Shown piece after piece: positions 25,601 through 36,432 of a stretch of DNA of 64,000 nt (position 1 is its first letter; every line of letters begins with the position of its first letter). The stretch comes from Sclerodactyla briareus (Eukaryota > Echinodermata > Holothuroidea > Dendrochirotida > Sclerodactylidae). The position numbers and the translations under genes were made by a program. The stretch spans positions 186,001 through 250,000 of the forward strand of contig JAODTK010005679.1 in the NCBI GenBank assembly GCA_026419785.1. The letters are read 5' to 3'. The notes below the pieces were generated by a model. It did not search any database. It was not told the origin of the DNA and was given only the letters and a program-made list of their open reading frames with translations.

Positions 25601-26900
25601 TCCTTTGTAGCCATTTGTAACTCTGCTAATGTGCCATGTGGTTACATGACCTCATGGTCATCAGCGTGGCAACATCCAAATTCTCCTAACCTCAACAACT
25701 TCTTCTGATCATTTCTCTTCTAGTGTAACACCACCTCCAACTTTCCCGCTTCCATTCTCGGACCAGAGAGTTCCTGTGTTTATTCTTGTCCTTTTGCTTC
25801 TTCAGGGAACCTCTTGAATGCTACAGACCCAGAGGGAAACTACTTAGAGGGTGGGGGGGGGGGGGGGGGGGGGTTCAGGTGAATCCAATGCCCCCAACTT
25901 TCATGGGGGGGGGGGCTTTGCATGTGCACACACAAATCAGTGCCCTTCAATGCTTTGGCCCCCTTGCCCAACAAATGGTTGAGTTCTTGCAACATCAACC
26001 TCGACACCACTGCAGAGTGTTCTTTCTGTGTTGTTATATTGTCGGTGCTGTCAGTCTTCGATGCAGTTGTTGAATGTTGATTCCGCAGTACCTGTATGTA
26101 ACCTACAGGGAACGACACGATCTGCCGCATGGAAACCGGTCCTATCACGGGTAGAAAAATTCAGAACACTCATAACGCGGGAAATAACCATTAGAGGCAC
26201 CAACTGACACTATGACACACTGTCCATGTACCTAACACAGGATGTTGTCCTCATCTTGTTATTTACAGAAGAGAATTTGGTCCCTTCTCCTGACCCGTCC
26301 TGGTCTCTGACCTCTATCCCCGTCAGGGGTGGCGCCCGGCGTTATCTGACGTGAAGGAATGCGTGGTGATGGTCGGTCGATGAAGATGGCCGCCAATTCT
26401 ACTTGTCCTCTCTCGGTACTTTGATCCATGGAACGGTGTACCAGAGGACCCCGTCACAGGTGAGACTTGAGCCCATGTCGGAGCTTGCGTTCACAGGGCA
26501 CCCACCCAATTAGGGATCATCCCCACCCCATCTGGAAAACAAACTTCGATTTTCACACCGTAACATTTTATTTCAAACTTCCTTGGTTGGAAGGGGGGGG
26601 GCATATCTCCTGCCCTCCTCTGCCCTCTCCAGGCTCTGTGCCTGGTTAGGAGCCATATCAGCTGTGTACACAGCGCTATAGTACTACTATCATCTCTGTT
26701 GCAGTCTGTGGGATAACGTCAGTTTCCCACACAACACAAGACTTGTTGCTCCTCTGAAGAATAATTGAGAGAGAGAATTGTCTTCGGTTTGGGCGATACA
26801 CTGCTTCAACCTTCATCAACTCTGTGTTTTATAGGTTCTGCTCACTTGGTGCTTGCAGACATCTTCGGTCCAAAGATAATCAAGAAGACATGTCTTTACG
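16597..26900 (+). CDS. PBLD: Phenazine biosynthesis-like domain protein (PhzF family), split gene, eight exons seen
   Basis: Seen: eight exons bounded by AG/GT at 16597-16672, 17392-17497, 19129-19232, 19815-19924, 20420-20505, 24296-24387, 26269-26459 and 26835-26900. In order they encode the PhzF hallmarks: IDAFAPKPFGGNPAAVCLL, DIATELN...TAF, KLQWF, a broken CGHATLA, LVFHTKSGRL, VLIRLPDD, then RYFDPWNGVPEDPVTG joined to GSAHLVLA. The order matches human PBLD (288 aa). Known of the family: a two-lobed diaminopimelate-epimerase-like fold; PhzF is an isomerase, while the animal protein's substrate is uncertain and it is reported as MAWD-binding protein. Intron phases agree at most junctions. 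Not found: the exon with the start codon (about 3-5 codons expected) and the final exon after TCLYG. Exons 2, 3 and 7 need frame changes. A PBLD orthologue is the best call; a paralogue or recent pseudogene is possible. Confidence 0.85.
17392..17497 (+). CDS. PBLD: PBLD exon with the TAF active-site region
   Basis: Reads LLKEDKKQDIATELNQARQTAF, then, after a one-base shift at the TTTTC run, LQPLRTGESYEN, ending at a GTAACC donor. It aligns with human PBLD around MNLSETAFIRKL. In PhzF enzymes the Glu of the ETAF-type motif is catalytic; here the translated residue is Gln (RQTAF), in an exon that already carries an indel. A polypyrimidine tract and TCCCAG precede the exon. Confidence 0.85.
19129..19232 (+). 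CDS. PBLD: PBLD exon with the CGHATLA region, frame-broken
   Basis: Starts in phase with the previous exon as AAEFKLQWF. Pieces matching PEVxLCGHATLASAAxLF are then spread over three frames: TVMEV, GGHA, and SAATLFMAKG. At least two or three single-base differences from an open frame are needed. The GTCCAG donor leaves one G that joins GA of the next exon to give glycine, as expected. Choosing this donor instead of the later one at about 19256 gives the correct length against human PBLD. Confidence 0.75.
19815..19924 (+). CDS. PBLD: PBLD exon, LVFHTKSGRL strand pair
   Basis: An intact 110-bp exon between CAATAG and GTAATG. It reads GNKNDSLVFHTKSGRLVAKR and continues with a VAINLPLNP segment, corresponding to human TLTFVTLSGELRARR and LDLPLYPAHP. 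No stop or shift. It ends on a codon boundary, matching the phase-0 start of the next exon. Confidence 0.9.
20420..20505 (+). CDS. PBLD: PBLD exon, variable linker
   Basis: Opens in frame after TTTTAAAG with VDLDNVLERHTASGDQSS and runs to DPKLGR at a GTGATA donor. It fills the poorly conserved stretch before the AIG segment of human PBLD and is about 15 residues longer than the human counterpart. The exit phase does not match the next exon's best frame, so either a base is missing here or another donor is used. Confidence 0.65.
21046..23187. mobile_element. 2.1-kb inverted-repeat element with arrayed GTGACGGACGGGACATTT motif
   Basis: Ends GGCTAACTCCA (21046-21056) and TGGAGTTAGCC (23177-23187) are perfect 11-bp inverted repeats flanked by TAAA at 21042-21045 and 23188-23191. 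Inside are about ten same-orientation copies or variants of GTGACGGACGGGACATTT, near 21058, 21231, 21421, 21588-21631 (three), 22603-22657 (three) and 22811. The first four are spaced about 170-190 bp, heading diverged tandem units. No transposase frame is visible. It lies within the long PBLD intron. Likely a non-autonomous DNA transposon; superfamily undetermined. Confidence 0.6.
23960..24190 (+). repeat. Dispersed repeat R1, internal fragment in a PBLD intron
   Basis: Contains GTTCCCCATGATAGAATGAGTA, TTGTTTTCTATGTCAGGTCA, TCATTTGAGGTCAG and GTCTGAAG in the R1 order. Diverged and lacking head and tail. Ends about 110 bp before exon 24296-24387. Confidence 0.5.
24296..24387 (+). CDS. PBLD: PBLD exon, LAVGSHKPMDVQYAPKADT
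   Basis: Between CTCCAG and GTATGT the frame reads LAVGSHKPMDVQYAPKADT followed by AVLIRLPDDIPR. This aligns with human AIGNTLVQDICYSPDTQKLLVRL. Clean, with no internal stop. It starts the second lobe of the fold. Confidence 0.85.
24740..25780 (-). mobile_element. LINE reverse transcriptase fragment, second family, antisense in a PBLD intron
   Basis: On the minus strand: DVCAPIIADLFNSIIHNNVM, then WFNLVTIVDRQGQGSDWKG (compare 'WNLSTIVNCYKGKGDALERGNYRG' of invertebrate LINEs), then MERVLEKVTERLPIDGIKFG and FMAGYHLRRPF (compare 'MERVLEKRLR...MQFGFMPGRGT'), a decayed motif-A region and GVHQ near 24770. Upstream pieces (RREMIRR near 25720) match the pre-RT linker. The YADD region and 3' end were not found. 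It lies between PBLD exons 24296-24387 and 26269-26459 in opposite orientation. A 21-bp poly-G run follows at 25853. Confidence 0.72.
25853..25873 (+). repeat. Poly-G tract, 21 bp
   Basis: Lies about 70 bp beyond the upstream end of the antisense LINE in the PBLD intron; a second G-run follows at 25905. Confidence 0.95.
26269..26459 (+). CDS. PBLD: PBLD exon ending in EDPVTG
   Basis: The 3' half reads DGRQFYLSS then, after a one-base shift, RYFDPWNGVPEDPVTG, matching human DFYSRYFAPWVGVAEDPVTG almost residue for residue. The 5' half (REFGPFS, PDPSWSLTSIPVR, VKE) corresponds to the linker and GxIxTxKG strand but is in mixed frames. The last G is split with the next exon, preserving the GSAH motif across the intron. 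Confidence 0.85.
26835..26900 (+). CDS. PBLD: PBLD exon, GSAHLVLA
   Basis: An intact 66-bp exon from TTATAG to GTGAGT reading GSAHLVLADIFGPKII then KKTCLYG. GSAH belongs to the EDPVTGSAH signature of PhzF-like proteins. One base of the next codon is left over. The final exon (expected to carry a RGG and a G-rich strand) was sought to about 38 kb and not recognised. Confidence 0.88.
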
Positions 26901-27289
26901 GTGAGTTTTTTGCATCCCCCCTTGGAGAGTTTCCTATGCTCCTGTTGAATTGTGGTATTGTTTCATCTGTTTGCCTGAAATCAGGAAATGCTGACTTTGA
27001 TTTTCTTTTTGATGATTTTGAAATTGCTTTCCTTTACTGTTCAGCCTTTGTCACTAGTTCCTACTTCTGAAGTTTAAGACCATCCAACCTTTCTGTCTGT
27101 TAGGCACATGAATGGCAATTAGTGATATATAAGGTAGAGGAACAATTTAGTTCAATCCTCAAGCACTTCTGACATATTCTATCAGCGCTACCATAGTGTA
27201 TTTGGTTCCCATATATTCCCGTTTTTGGTGTGACTGCGCCAGTTTGTGGGATGGAATGGGATATTGTGAAAAGTATATTAATGGCTGAG

Positions 27290-27465
27290 ACTTATCTTGT
27301 TAACAGACGACATCCTGCATGGATGTAGTTCATACTGGCAATGAGTTCCTATTTCGAGTACTACGATGCTTCCTATTGTAAATCTTGACAATGCTTAGCT
27401 TGATCAAGCAGGATCTGTCAAGGAATTCACTATTGCCTTGGCTTTCTGTTAATAGGCCTTTCATG
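27290..27465 (+). repeat. Dispersed repeat R1, 3' fragment
   Basis: GGATGTAGTTCATACTGGCA, GAGTTCCTATTTCGAGTACTA, GACAATGCTTAGCTTGATCA and GTCAAGGAATTCACTATTGCC, TTGGCTTTCTG follow the R1 body-to-tail order. It lies downstream of the last PBLD exon found. Confidence 0.5.
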
Positions 27466-28425
27466 GGTTTTATGCACGCCTGCTACCTCTTAAACAGCTG
27501 GGGGTATTGAGACCAGGATTCTCCCCATAGGCTCCATCCATTTACGGCCTATTTGCAATTGTCACGACTCTTTGCGAACGCAAAAAAATTTACTTCCCAT
27601 TCTTTTTTGGATGTATAGTTGATTGATGAATTATGGGGAGGAAACTTAGGTTTGTGCTGCTAAGATGTGCATTTTTTTTTTTTAATTCAGGGAGTTCCAA
27701 AAATTGGTTTCTTGACCCGCTTGTAAGTTTAGCGGCCAGCTGGTTACAACCCTTATGACCTGGACACAATAGCTGTATCATATCATTTAACTGTAACTGT
27801 GAAACAGATTGAGGCACTTTATTATTTTACCCTTTAGTTGGACCAATTTCCACTCTTCCAAGCTCGTCAAGTTCCCAGCGAGGCGGTAACATAGAATCAT
27901 GTCTTTAGATGAGGAGAGGGTGGAACTAACTGGATGATCCTTCATGATATTCAAAGGGAAGATACATTTATGACACACAGCTGGCAGGTAGCATAAAATA
28001 CACATGTAAATAGTAATATTTCAAATTGTCGTTCTGCTTTTTTGACTTTTTTCTGTTTTTCCTGTGTATTTTCATCATTGCCGCTGTATATATTTTGCCT
28101 GGATTTTGTTTTATTTTCCCGCCGCTTGGGTGGAGACCATCCTCCAATGTGAACATCACTCTACATCAGCACTGGGCATCCTAGAGTTTACAACAACAAA
28201 ATTAATTTAACAATTTAACAAAAAATTTCTTTTGTAATTCGTCCCGGTGTCCACAGGATGGTCTGAGCCCCCTAACGTTATGAATTGACATCTGTAAAAC
28301 TAGTCCAAATTGTTGATATTGTTTCCATTTGTATCTCCCATGGAAGAAGGGTACTCCCTGATGTAGGGGGTTAGTAGGTCTCGTTTCATCCCCACTGTTT
28401 ATACCTCCGGGGGACTTTCCAAGGC

Positions 28426-28428
<3 letters not shown>

Positions 28429-28460
<32 letters not shown>
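28429..28460 (+). repeat. Poly-C tract, 32 bp
   Basis: The longest homopolymer of the window, followed by GCCGCC. Confidence 0.95.
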
Positions 28461-28461
<1 letters not shown>

Positions 28462-30286
28462 CCGCCAAAAACCAAAACAACTCAGCAGAGTGTTTTGAAT
28501 TAAAGTATGTTGAACAGGTTCACAATGTTTAATGCTAGAATATCAAATGGGTTTGTCGCTTTTCACCTATGAAATGCTCCAATCGCTCGTTTGAATTTGC
28601 TCGCGGTGTGAAAGCAACAGCGAGCGTTCAAATGCCTGAAAGTTGCCTCGAATGCTTGAAACAGTTTGTGTGTGGAAGCCCTCTCAGAGGTGACTAGAGG
28701 GAGACTTCGTAAGAAAAAAGAGCTTGCCGCACAGCAAATGTTGAGCACATAACACCTATCAACTAACCTAGGAACATAGCCAATGACAGGTCCAACTTGA
28801 GAATGTGTGACTTTTTCTGTAGACTGAAATTTGTGGTTGATGATTCTATTAATCCAACTTAAAAGTGCACATGTGCAGGACAAATGAGCAGAAACATGTG
28901 CAGGGACACACCAAATGAGCAGGAGCTCTTGAGCCGCTATTTGGGTCCTGGTACAATTACGCACTTAGCGGCCACTGGTCATCATGACTGCGGGATACTG
29001 ACAGGGATGTTTCATTCGATCACACTGTCTAACTACAACGATGACTCAGGGGATCGTCCCAGCTATACATCTGTAGTGTAGGTCCCTCGGCCATGAGCAT
29101 AGCTAGTTACTAGTCCTCTTAAGAAAAAAAATAGGGGCACCTATTGGAGAGGGTCGTATTCAGTTGGAATACGGTACACTATTTTGCTGTCTCACTAATC
29201 CTGTCAATGACAAGGTCATTCTCCTGTCAACTTCTGTTTGATATTTTGTCTTTGTCTAGTTTCAGTGCATACCTTGCAGAGTGACAATGTTTTTATGTTA
29301 TGGTCAGGTTATCAGAGCATCATAAGGCTGAACCCTAACTTACACCGTACAGAGTTGTACGCCGTAATGTTTACTTTCACCGCTCACGGTCACGCAACAT
29401 GGAGTTTGCCTGCGGTCTATTCTCACATATTTTTGTAATGGCAACACGGATCCTTGAGCATGACCCCAGCTGTCGCAAGTCTTGCGGTCAGCGAATTCGG
29501 TAGAGTGTGAGGCAGGTTTAAGGTTTGATTCTCACTTGGGTCAGGAGCAGATCTAGGGGGTTTCTGTATCCGCCCTCTAAAACAATGCATTCCTTTGCTG
29601 GACAGGGTTGCCTGTGGGGAAGTGTCCTCACTCCTCACCACGTAATCTTCCAACTGAATCATCAGATGCTAGCAACACAGCCTGGTGGTTGCATGGTTTC
29701 ATTTGATGCTAGGCAACTTTCCTCCAGAAGGTTGAATCTTGGAATTCCTGAACTCTCACACAGTTCCACTGGAGCAACCACTACCCAGGTCTCTGGTATC
29801 CATCAAGACAGTCTTCCTATGGGATTGTCTGATAATGGCCCACCAAATACAGAGCGGTGAAGCTATTCATTCTTGCCAGAGAAAGGGAATCTATTACAGT
29901 CACCACAGTATGTGCATGAAGGTGTGTGTGTTTTGGATGCCCCTGCGTGTGAACCAGTCAACAACGGTTTGAACATATCTACCCTCATACTTGGTTGGTA
30001 AAGCCCCAGTTTTGTTTCCTCATTCGTCTGATTATCCAATAAATTATGTCGGAGCAGGGCTTAGAGAAAGTGACATTTTTAAATGCCAATGTCACGACAA
30101 TCATATGCCCAACTTTACTACTCAAATTTGTTTTGGCGGGACATCAGTGGAAGTGCCTAAAACCTTACTATAGTATTATCATCTGGTGCGTTCAAATTTT
30201 CAATAACAAGGACCACACGAGGCCACAAGTAGCTTCACTGAAAAAAGAAAAAAAAACATGGTAGAAGGACAGAGGGTATGCTGTTC

Positions 30287-30309
30287 TTTTTTTTTTTTTT
30301 TTTTTTTTT
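30287..30309 (+). repeat. Poly-T tract, 23 bp
   Basis: An uninterrupted T-run; it could be the poly-A tail of a minus-strand retroposed copy, but no body is recognised beyond it. Confidence 0.9.
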
Positions 30310-30364
30310 GTGGTTGATGTGCTCGTGGGAATTAGATGGTTCGATTGTTTGGGTTATCAAATCA

Positions 30365-31060
30365 TTAGTATTCATGAGTGGGCAGGGATTGAAGGCTAAT
30401 CATAAAATACGATATCTTCACAACCATAGATAGATTGGAATAACTTTATTGTATCCGATATGGAAAATAATAGGGAAAAATAGCCAGATTTTGGACATGA
30501 CTGCCAGTCAAAAAATTTCTTGTGAACATGATGAGCAGATGAGGATAAGAGATAATTTGCCATAGGTACCTGGATGCTCCGTAGTAGGTAGAGGGTCCCT
30601 TCGGTTTTAGTGCTGATTTAATTGATATTCATAAGTGGGATGTGATTAGAAGCAAAAAACAAAATGTCTGTATCTTGAGGACTGACTGTAGGTCTGATTT
30701 CCCTGAACTTATTTTGACGACATTAGTGGAGAGTGCTAGCAATAAGGTTTTGGAGTTGTGCCGCTCTAATATATCCATGAGGGCTAAAATAGTTTTGCTG
30801 TTTTTTTTCGAAAACTCGTTGAAAATGATGAGTGGAAACACAATATTGGGGGGTGGGGATGCTATAGTGGTGGGATGGTACCTATTGTTTCGTTGATGGA
30901 CCTCAATAATTCATGAGTGGAGTATGAGGTTGAACAGTAGGTACAACAGTAGTTTGATTTCTAGGAACTTGTTTTGATGATATTGTAATGCCAACAATTA
31001 CGAGCTTGTATCAGATGGGTTACATTAATGAAGGAGTGGGCCTAAAGTCACTAGATGAGT
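30365..31060. repeat. Diverged tandem repeat, about three units of 260-280 bp
   Basis: ATTCATGAGTGGG or close variants occur at 30370, 30627 and 30909. Each is followed by a GATATCTT/GTATCTTGAGG block, and in the last two by TTATTTTGACGACATTAGTG or TTGTTTTGATGATATTGTA. Similarity is modest, so this is an old array. No open frame. Confidence 0.5.
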
Positions 31061-31643
31061 GTCTGTCTAGAGTATGGTTAAGGGAAGATAAGCTTAGAAC
31101 AATACTCTGATATATATATGTTAATTAAGTGGAGATGATTCTCGGTTTCTCAGTAGACTATGGGAAAGTTTTGTTTTGACGGCTACTGAGTTTTGTAGTG
31201 GTGAATTATCTTTCTGGAAAGAAGTCTCAAAGCCCAGACTTTTATGTTGGTATAGGAGGGGGGGAGGGGGGGAAAAGGTAGGAGGGAAACGACCCCTGAT
31301 CCTTCATTCTAAATTTTTAACACCCCAGATAACCCTTGACTTGGTCAATCAAGGTGATCAAGTGGCATCTAATCCATCCGTTTGCGAGAAATAGCAATTT
31401 GAATCAATTGGGGCTCCAAATAACAATAGGTGAAAAGAGACATGAGCAATAATAATAGCTTCCCACCCATAAGGATGGGTGAGCTGAAAAAAGTATCACT
31501 TTGGTAAAAGGTCCATTTTCAGAGAAAAAACAACCTTTTGACATTTCAAAATAGCCATTGTTTCTCTTTGGAAATGATGTCACGACTGACAGCATGCTTC
31601 AATTTCCTACTTTTTCACTTGACTTTGACGGTCCACTTAAGGG

Positions 31644-31949
31644 GTGGGACAAGGTAAAAAAGTATTCCCCTACATCCGTACATTTTTTCCTGAAAACTAC
31701 TTTCACCTACTTTTTTCAAAGCGGCTCCTAAAAAACAATCGAGAGTGTAGTTTTCATCACAAAATCTCCCCAGCATTGCGACGTTGGATTCGTGCAATCC
31801 AGTGGACAGCAGGGAAGATGCCGCGCGTGATCCCTAGAGCAAGTACAATACATTCATTGACAGATAAATGGAAGATCTTACCGGCCCAGAAAATCACAGA
31901 GGATTGGTACAAGGAGGCAGAGAATGACCCAGGATCAGAGTACACCTAA
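31644..31949 (+). other. Unrecognised 101-aa open frame
   Basis: The second half (RRWIRAIQWTAGKMPRVIPR, WKILPAQKITEDWYKEAEND) has a protein-like, charged composition, unlike the first half. Not matched to PBLD's missing C-terminal exon or to an EF-hand. It could be an exon of an unknown gene or part of a repeat. Confidence 0.2.
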
Positions 31950-32883
31950 GAGACCATCATGGAGACACAGTTTTAATAAGAAAGAACACTGGGTTCACAG
32001 CTGCATGTTTAATCTCTAGACTACAATCATTGCAAAAGGCTGGGATAAACATTGGAACGCACGCACGAGTCCCCCCTGCAAATACTGTCCGGCATACAAA
32101 ATTAATATGGGCTGGAATTGGTATGGTCCATTGCCCCGTGTCGTCATCACAGTATTGTCCGCCTTCAGACTGCCAGAGAACATATGGGCGGCATCGCAGC
32201 AAAAAAGAACGGTCAACCTATGCAAAATAAAATGTCAAATTCTAGAGAATAAATGTCAAACGATAAGAAAAGAAATGTAAAATGCTAAAAAATCCTCAAA
32301 CTAACTGAGGGAAAACAAATGCAAATAAAATAACTAACGAGAACGCTAAAAACTCACACAACGGAACATTCGAACGCTGGAAGCGGAACACTGAAAGCTG
32401 AAACACTGAAAGCTGAAACACTGATAGCGGAAACCACAATGGGCCTGAACAACCTGAATAGGGACTAATCACGTCCAACAACTTCCCCTACTCCCCTACA
32501 TTCCTGTGGACCCCTACCCATACACCCGACCTCAGTACATCACCCTGTGCCTCTTTACCATATTCCCTAGCCATTACCCTCCTGCGACTCATTCAACCTA
32601 TCTAATCCTCTTCCTACGCGATGTCATCAGCATTGCTACGCTACTCAATCTTGAGGTGTATACCGACTCTGATAGGCAACAATCATGAAGTTAAAGAATC
32701 GTCCCACAAATTTTTCATGTTTATCAATGTCTCTCTGGAGTTCTCTAGTGTTGTCATCACTCTTAATATATAGGATGCAGCTGTTCGCTGAGAGACGCTT
32801 TTCCGAAAGATATTTGGATTCCACAAAACTTGGTAGATGTGTCCACCTTTGATCCTGATCATTTGAAGGTACAACGGGGTCAG

Positions 32884-33266
32884 TGATGTGTTTGATGTTC
32901 AGGAATTTGATGAATTCCATCATATAATAGCTTCTGTTAGAATAAAGCACTGAGGAACGAGTAAACCATAGCTCCTGTGACAATTTTACTGCTGTATATC
33001 TACATTGTATGTGCCTAATTTGCATAATTTATTCCAATTTCCAACTTGGTAAGAACTTCGCAAACTCAGTGGTATGGTCCGTTAACATTTTCTGGATCTG
33101 ATGTGTTTGATGTTCAGGATTTGATTGAATCCATCATATAATAGCTTCTGTTAGAATAAAGCACTGAGGAACGAGTAAACCATAGCTCCTGTGACAATTT
33201 TACTGCTGTTATAATCTCATTGTACTGTGCCTAATTTGCATAATTTATTCCAATTCCAACTATGGA
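32884..33266. repeat. Tandem duplication, offset about 215 bp
   Basis: The segment beginning TGATGTGTTTGATGTTCAGG (32884) recurs at 33099 and both copies run about 168 bp through TAGCTTCTGTTAGAATAAAG and GTGCCTAATTTGCATAATTT. They are almost identical apart from small indels, so this is a recent local duplication. A 126-aa minus-strand open frame (32645-33025) overlaps copy 1 and is not recognised. Confidence 0.85.
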
Positions 33267-34689
33267 TAGTTGGATACTAGCCCAAACAGACTCACATTGT
33301 GATGAGAGACCAGGTTAAACCTTACCTAAAGTAGTTGTTGAAGTTGACTGCAAGAAGGACGCCCTTTCCAGGGGTTTCAGCCGGTATCGAAGCCTATAAT
33401 TAGTAAATCGGCCACGGGCAATCTTTACTTATCCATAAGTTCATCGGTTGACGAGTTTCTTTGTCTTCAGTGCGGTTCAGAGGAGGGGGAAACAATTGGG
33501 ACAAGGGGTCAATTGATGCCCGACTTTCCAGGCAGAGAGCCCCGCGGCGGAAATTTTCGCTGAGAACAATCCGGGCGGACTTTTAGGTTCCAGCTAGCTT
33601 GCTATATCGGGCAATGATGGGGCTAAGGAGGAGAGGAGACTAATAGCTGTCCGGGAGGAGTTGTTAAAGACCCTGTGCAGGGACTTGGACAACGATTTGT
33701 CTTGGTCAACATGTTGACGCATGAAGTGGCCCCCCCCCCCCGGGTCCCCCTGTCGGCGTAGATCCTTTTCCCGTTTCTTCAGTTCTTGGCGCTGCCGCCA
33801 TGTCAATCCATACACTCAAGTTTCTACACACCATCAGAGTAACGTGTCTCTTATACACGGCAATATGTGAGAGTTACACCACGAGGAGACACACCTGTTC
33901 TGATATCTCTGACAGGCCACTCGCAGCTGCATGACTGTAGGATTATTTTGTTTGCTCTGGGTAGTTTTGTCTTTTCCCCCCGGGAAGCGCTTCGAGCAAT
34001 CTATTCGGTTGGATTCCTGCGCTATGCATTATTTAGAATCATCATTATTATTATTATCAATGATAATAAATAATATGAATAATAGCCTAATGAATTTTCA
34101 TAAAACTTGATAAACAGTAAGCCTTCTGGGAATTCCTCACTGTCGTCTCTTCGCGTCAGTGTTTCGCTTTTGAGCCCACATGTCCTTCCGATTTCACACT
34201 TGACATTTAGCCTACTGTGTATAGGGTAAGTGGGTGGCCTTCACATCATCCCCCGGAATTATGTCATATATTCCCTCTTGATGTCTAGATTCCTCCTCAA
34301 TTTCTCAAAAGTAAATTAGAATATCTCAACCAAGCCATATGCTAAACTTATTCCAAATTACTGTGTATTGTGGTTTTATATGTCCTCTTTCCATTTGTGT
34401 TAGTTCACAACAAATCGGTTATTTGACTAATGACCCCTAACGTCTTTCTCAAACTTGGCCGATGGGCAAGCAGTCCATGCGTTCGCAGGAGCGAACCGTA
34501 CTGTGATTGACATTTGGCCTTCAACAGTGGGGGCCGGGGGACTTCCCCCCCCCCCCACATTTTACAATTCTCCCTTGCCTTTAACATTTTCACACATTGA
34601 ATTTTTGAAAATGTGGCATCCCCCCCCCCCCCCCACTTTTGAGAGGGTGGTGACGATCATGGTGATTCAGTAGTTTGGTTTCAGTTAGT

Positions 34690-35110
34690 AGGAAATGGTC
34701 ATGCATGAGTAGGGAGTCTTCATGAACGACCTAACCACAACAACCCAAGAGAAGAACAACAACAGAACTGAAATAATCTCCCACAGTTGTGAAAACATCA
34801 GTCAAGACTGTTAGTTCTTGGGCATTCTTCGACCAAACAACTTCTGCAGAGAGGAGGCTCTTTCCACTAGGCTAATCACTCGTTGTGAACAGAATACTTC
34901 CGACTGGATTCTAATAAGCCACGTTCACAACGAGCTTGAGACAATGGCCCTCATTTAAGTGGTAATTCGGGATTCGTACGAATAGTTAAAGGAACGGTCA
35001 AATCGGAGCGGAGCCGTGACAAATTTTGAAAACGCGAATCAAGTCACCACGAATTCCCCTAATCTACATTGAATCAGAACCAGACGCTTGGGGTGATCTT
35101 TCATTTACTG
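34690..35110 (-). mobile_element. Second fragment of the same LINE family (3' end)
   Basis: The minus strand reads GEFVVT followed by a degenerate FK/FS segment and then the terminal segment whose nucleotides match 610-900 of this window, including shared blocks around the CACGAATT box and the AAGAGAAGAACAAC block. It is shorter and more decayed than the 540-1720 copy. It confirms that the two belong to one dispersed family and helps set the 3' end of the first. Confidence 0.6.
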
Positions 35111-35743
35111 GGAGATGGGTTGATATGATTACCTACCGGTTACTGCAGTGACGGGAGGGGGGGGGGCGGGGGGATGGAAGGAGATATTTGCAGTGCAAAT
35201 ACATTCACTGGTCCACCGAAAACCCCAGTTTCGCCGAGCGGAATATGCGTTTCCGCATGTCGCATGTTTTGTGAGGAGTGCCCTTCTTGTCACCTCTACC
35301 TATAAGATTCCTACTCATATAGATGAATCTCGAAGTTTTATTTGGCCATGGTTAACTGACATATCACAATACATCTAGACCTTCCAATTTGTTTTTCCCT
35401 ATACTGAACCGTATTGGCGTTGCAAAACGTGATAACGGACCAAAACTGTTTGAATTGGTGAAACATGCCCGACGAGACCCTAATGAACAGACAGTGGGTT
35501 CATGACCGCTAGTCTCGCCTTCTTCCTGATCAGTGATTTAGTATGTTTTTCAAATCACCTAATCTTATAGGTCGGAAGAGAGGAATTGTCATTAGCGGTG
35601 ACAAGCAATCTAGACAGTATTAGTGGTGGATTATAGTTTAACCGTCCCTAAGTGTTTCACTAATAAATGGGCAGTAATCATTGACCAATTTGTTGAACCA
35701 TATGGCCATTCTACTACGGAGTACCACATGTGGAAATTGACAA

Positions 35744-36432
35744 AAATTGGAACATTGTCCCAATTATCAATTATACACGTTACTTGCCTTCCTGTGAACC
35801 GTTCTCTAGTTTCAATATCAATTCTATATGGAACCAACGTGGCCTGCACTCAATAGTTCATGGAAAACAAGTTGCATAAATTATGCATATTAGCTCTTGA
35901 GACCGCATTGATGAACCTCCATGACTCGATCTTTGTTACATTCAGCAGGGGACTAAAGCTAGGCAGACCATACCCCACAAAGTTTCATGTCATATGTCTA
36001 ACTTTGCTTTGCATATTGGATGAACTAACAGTATTTTACGCGAGTAATCCACTCATTTCATCTAATCCAGCTATGTTGGGAAACCACTTCACCCCATAGC
36101 TGCTGCGGCTTTTCCGTATAACGTCAAATTAGAACACTCGTCCAAATTATGCAAATTCGACCTTACTTGCCTTCCAGTGAACCATTCTCTAATTTCAAAT
36201 ATCAATTATAGAACCACGTGGACTGCACTCAATACGTTTTCATGGAAAACATGTTGCATAATTATGCAAATTAGAGGCTTTGAATGACCCAGTTGACTCG
36301 ATTCTATGTTAAACATAAATTATGCATATTGGATGACGTAATCAGTATATTTTACGCTGAGAATCCAATCATTCATCTATCCAGCATGTGGGCAACCAAA
36401 TCACCGTATCTGCCTGCTGCGGATTTCCCGAT
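35744..36432. repeat. Tandem duplication, offset about 383 bp, older
   Basis: Copy 1 (35744-36120) and copy 2 (36127-36432) share ACTTGCCTTCC, GTGAACC, TCTCTA, CTGCACTCAATA, CATGGAAAACA and GTTGCATAATTATGCA, a TTTTACGC block and GCTGCTGCGG. Copy 2 carries a deletion of about 80 bp. Both contain TTGCATAATTATGCAAATT-type palindromes common in dispersed repeats of marine deuterostomes. Confidence 0.75.

Noticed and set aside
25786-26148. Glycine- and proline-rich frames on both strands
   Set aside because: They are built on the 21-bp G-run and a neighbouring G-run.
28563-28964. 133-aa minus frame
   Set aside because: No recognised motif, no splice context, and it overlaps a GCGAGCG-type repeat at 28570-28640; probably chance.
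32884-33266. Pair of long terminal repeats
   Set aside because: The two copies are adjacent with only a short gap, no internal coding region and no TG...CA ends; a local duplication fits better.
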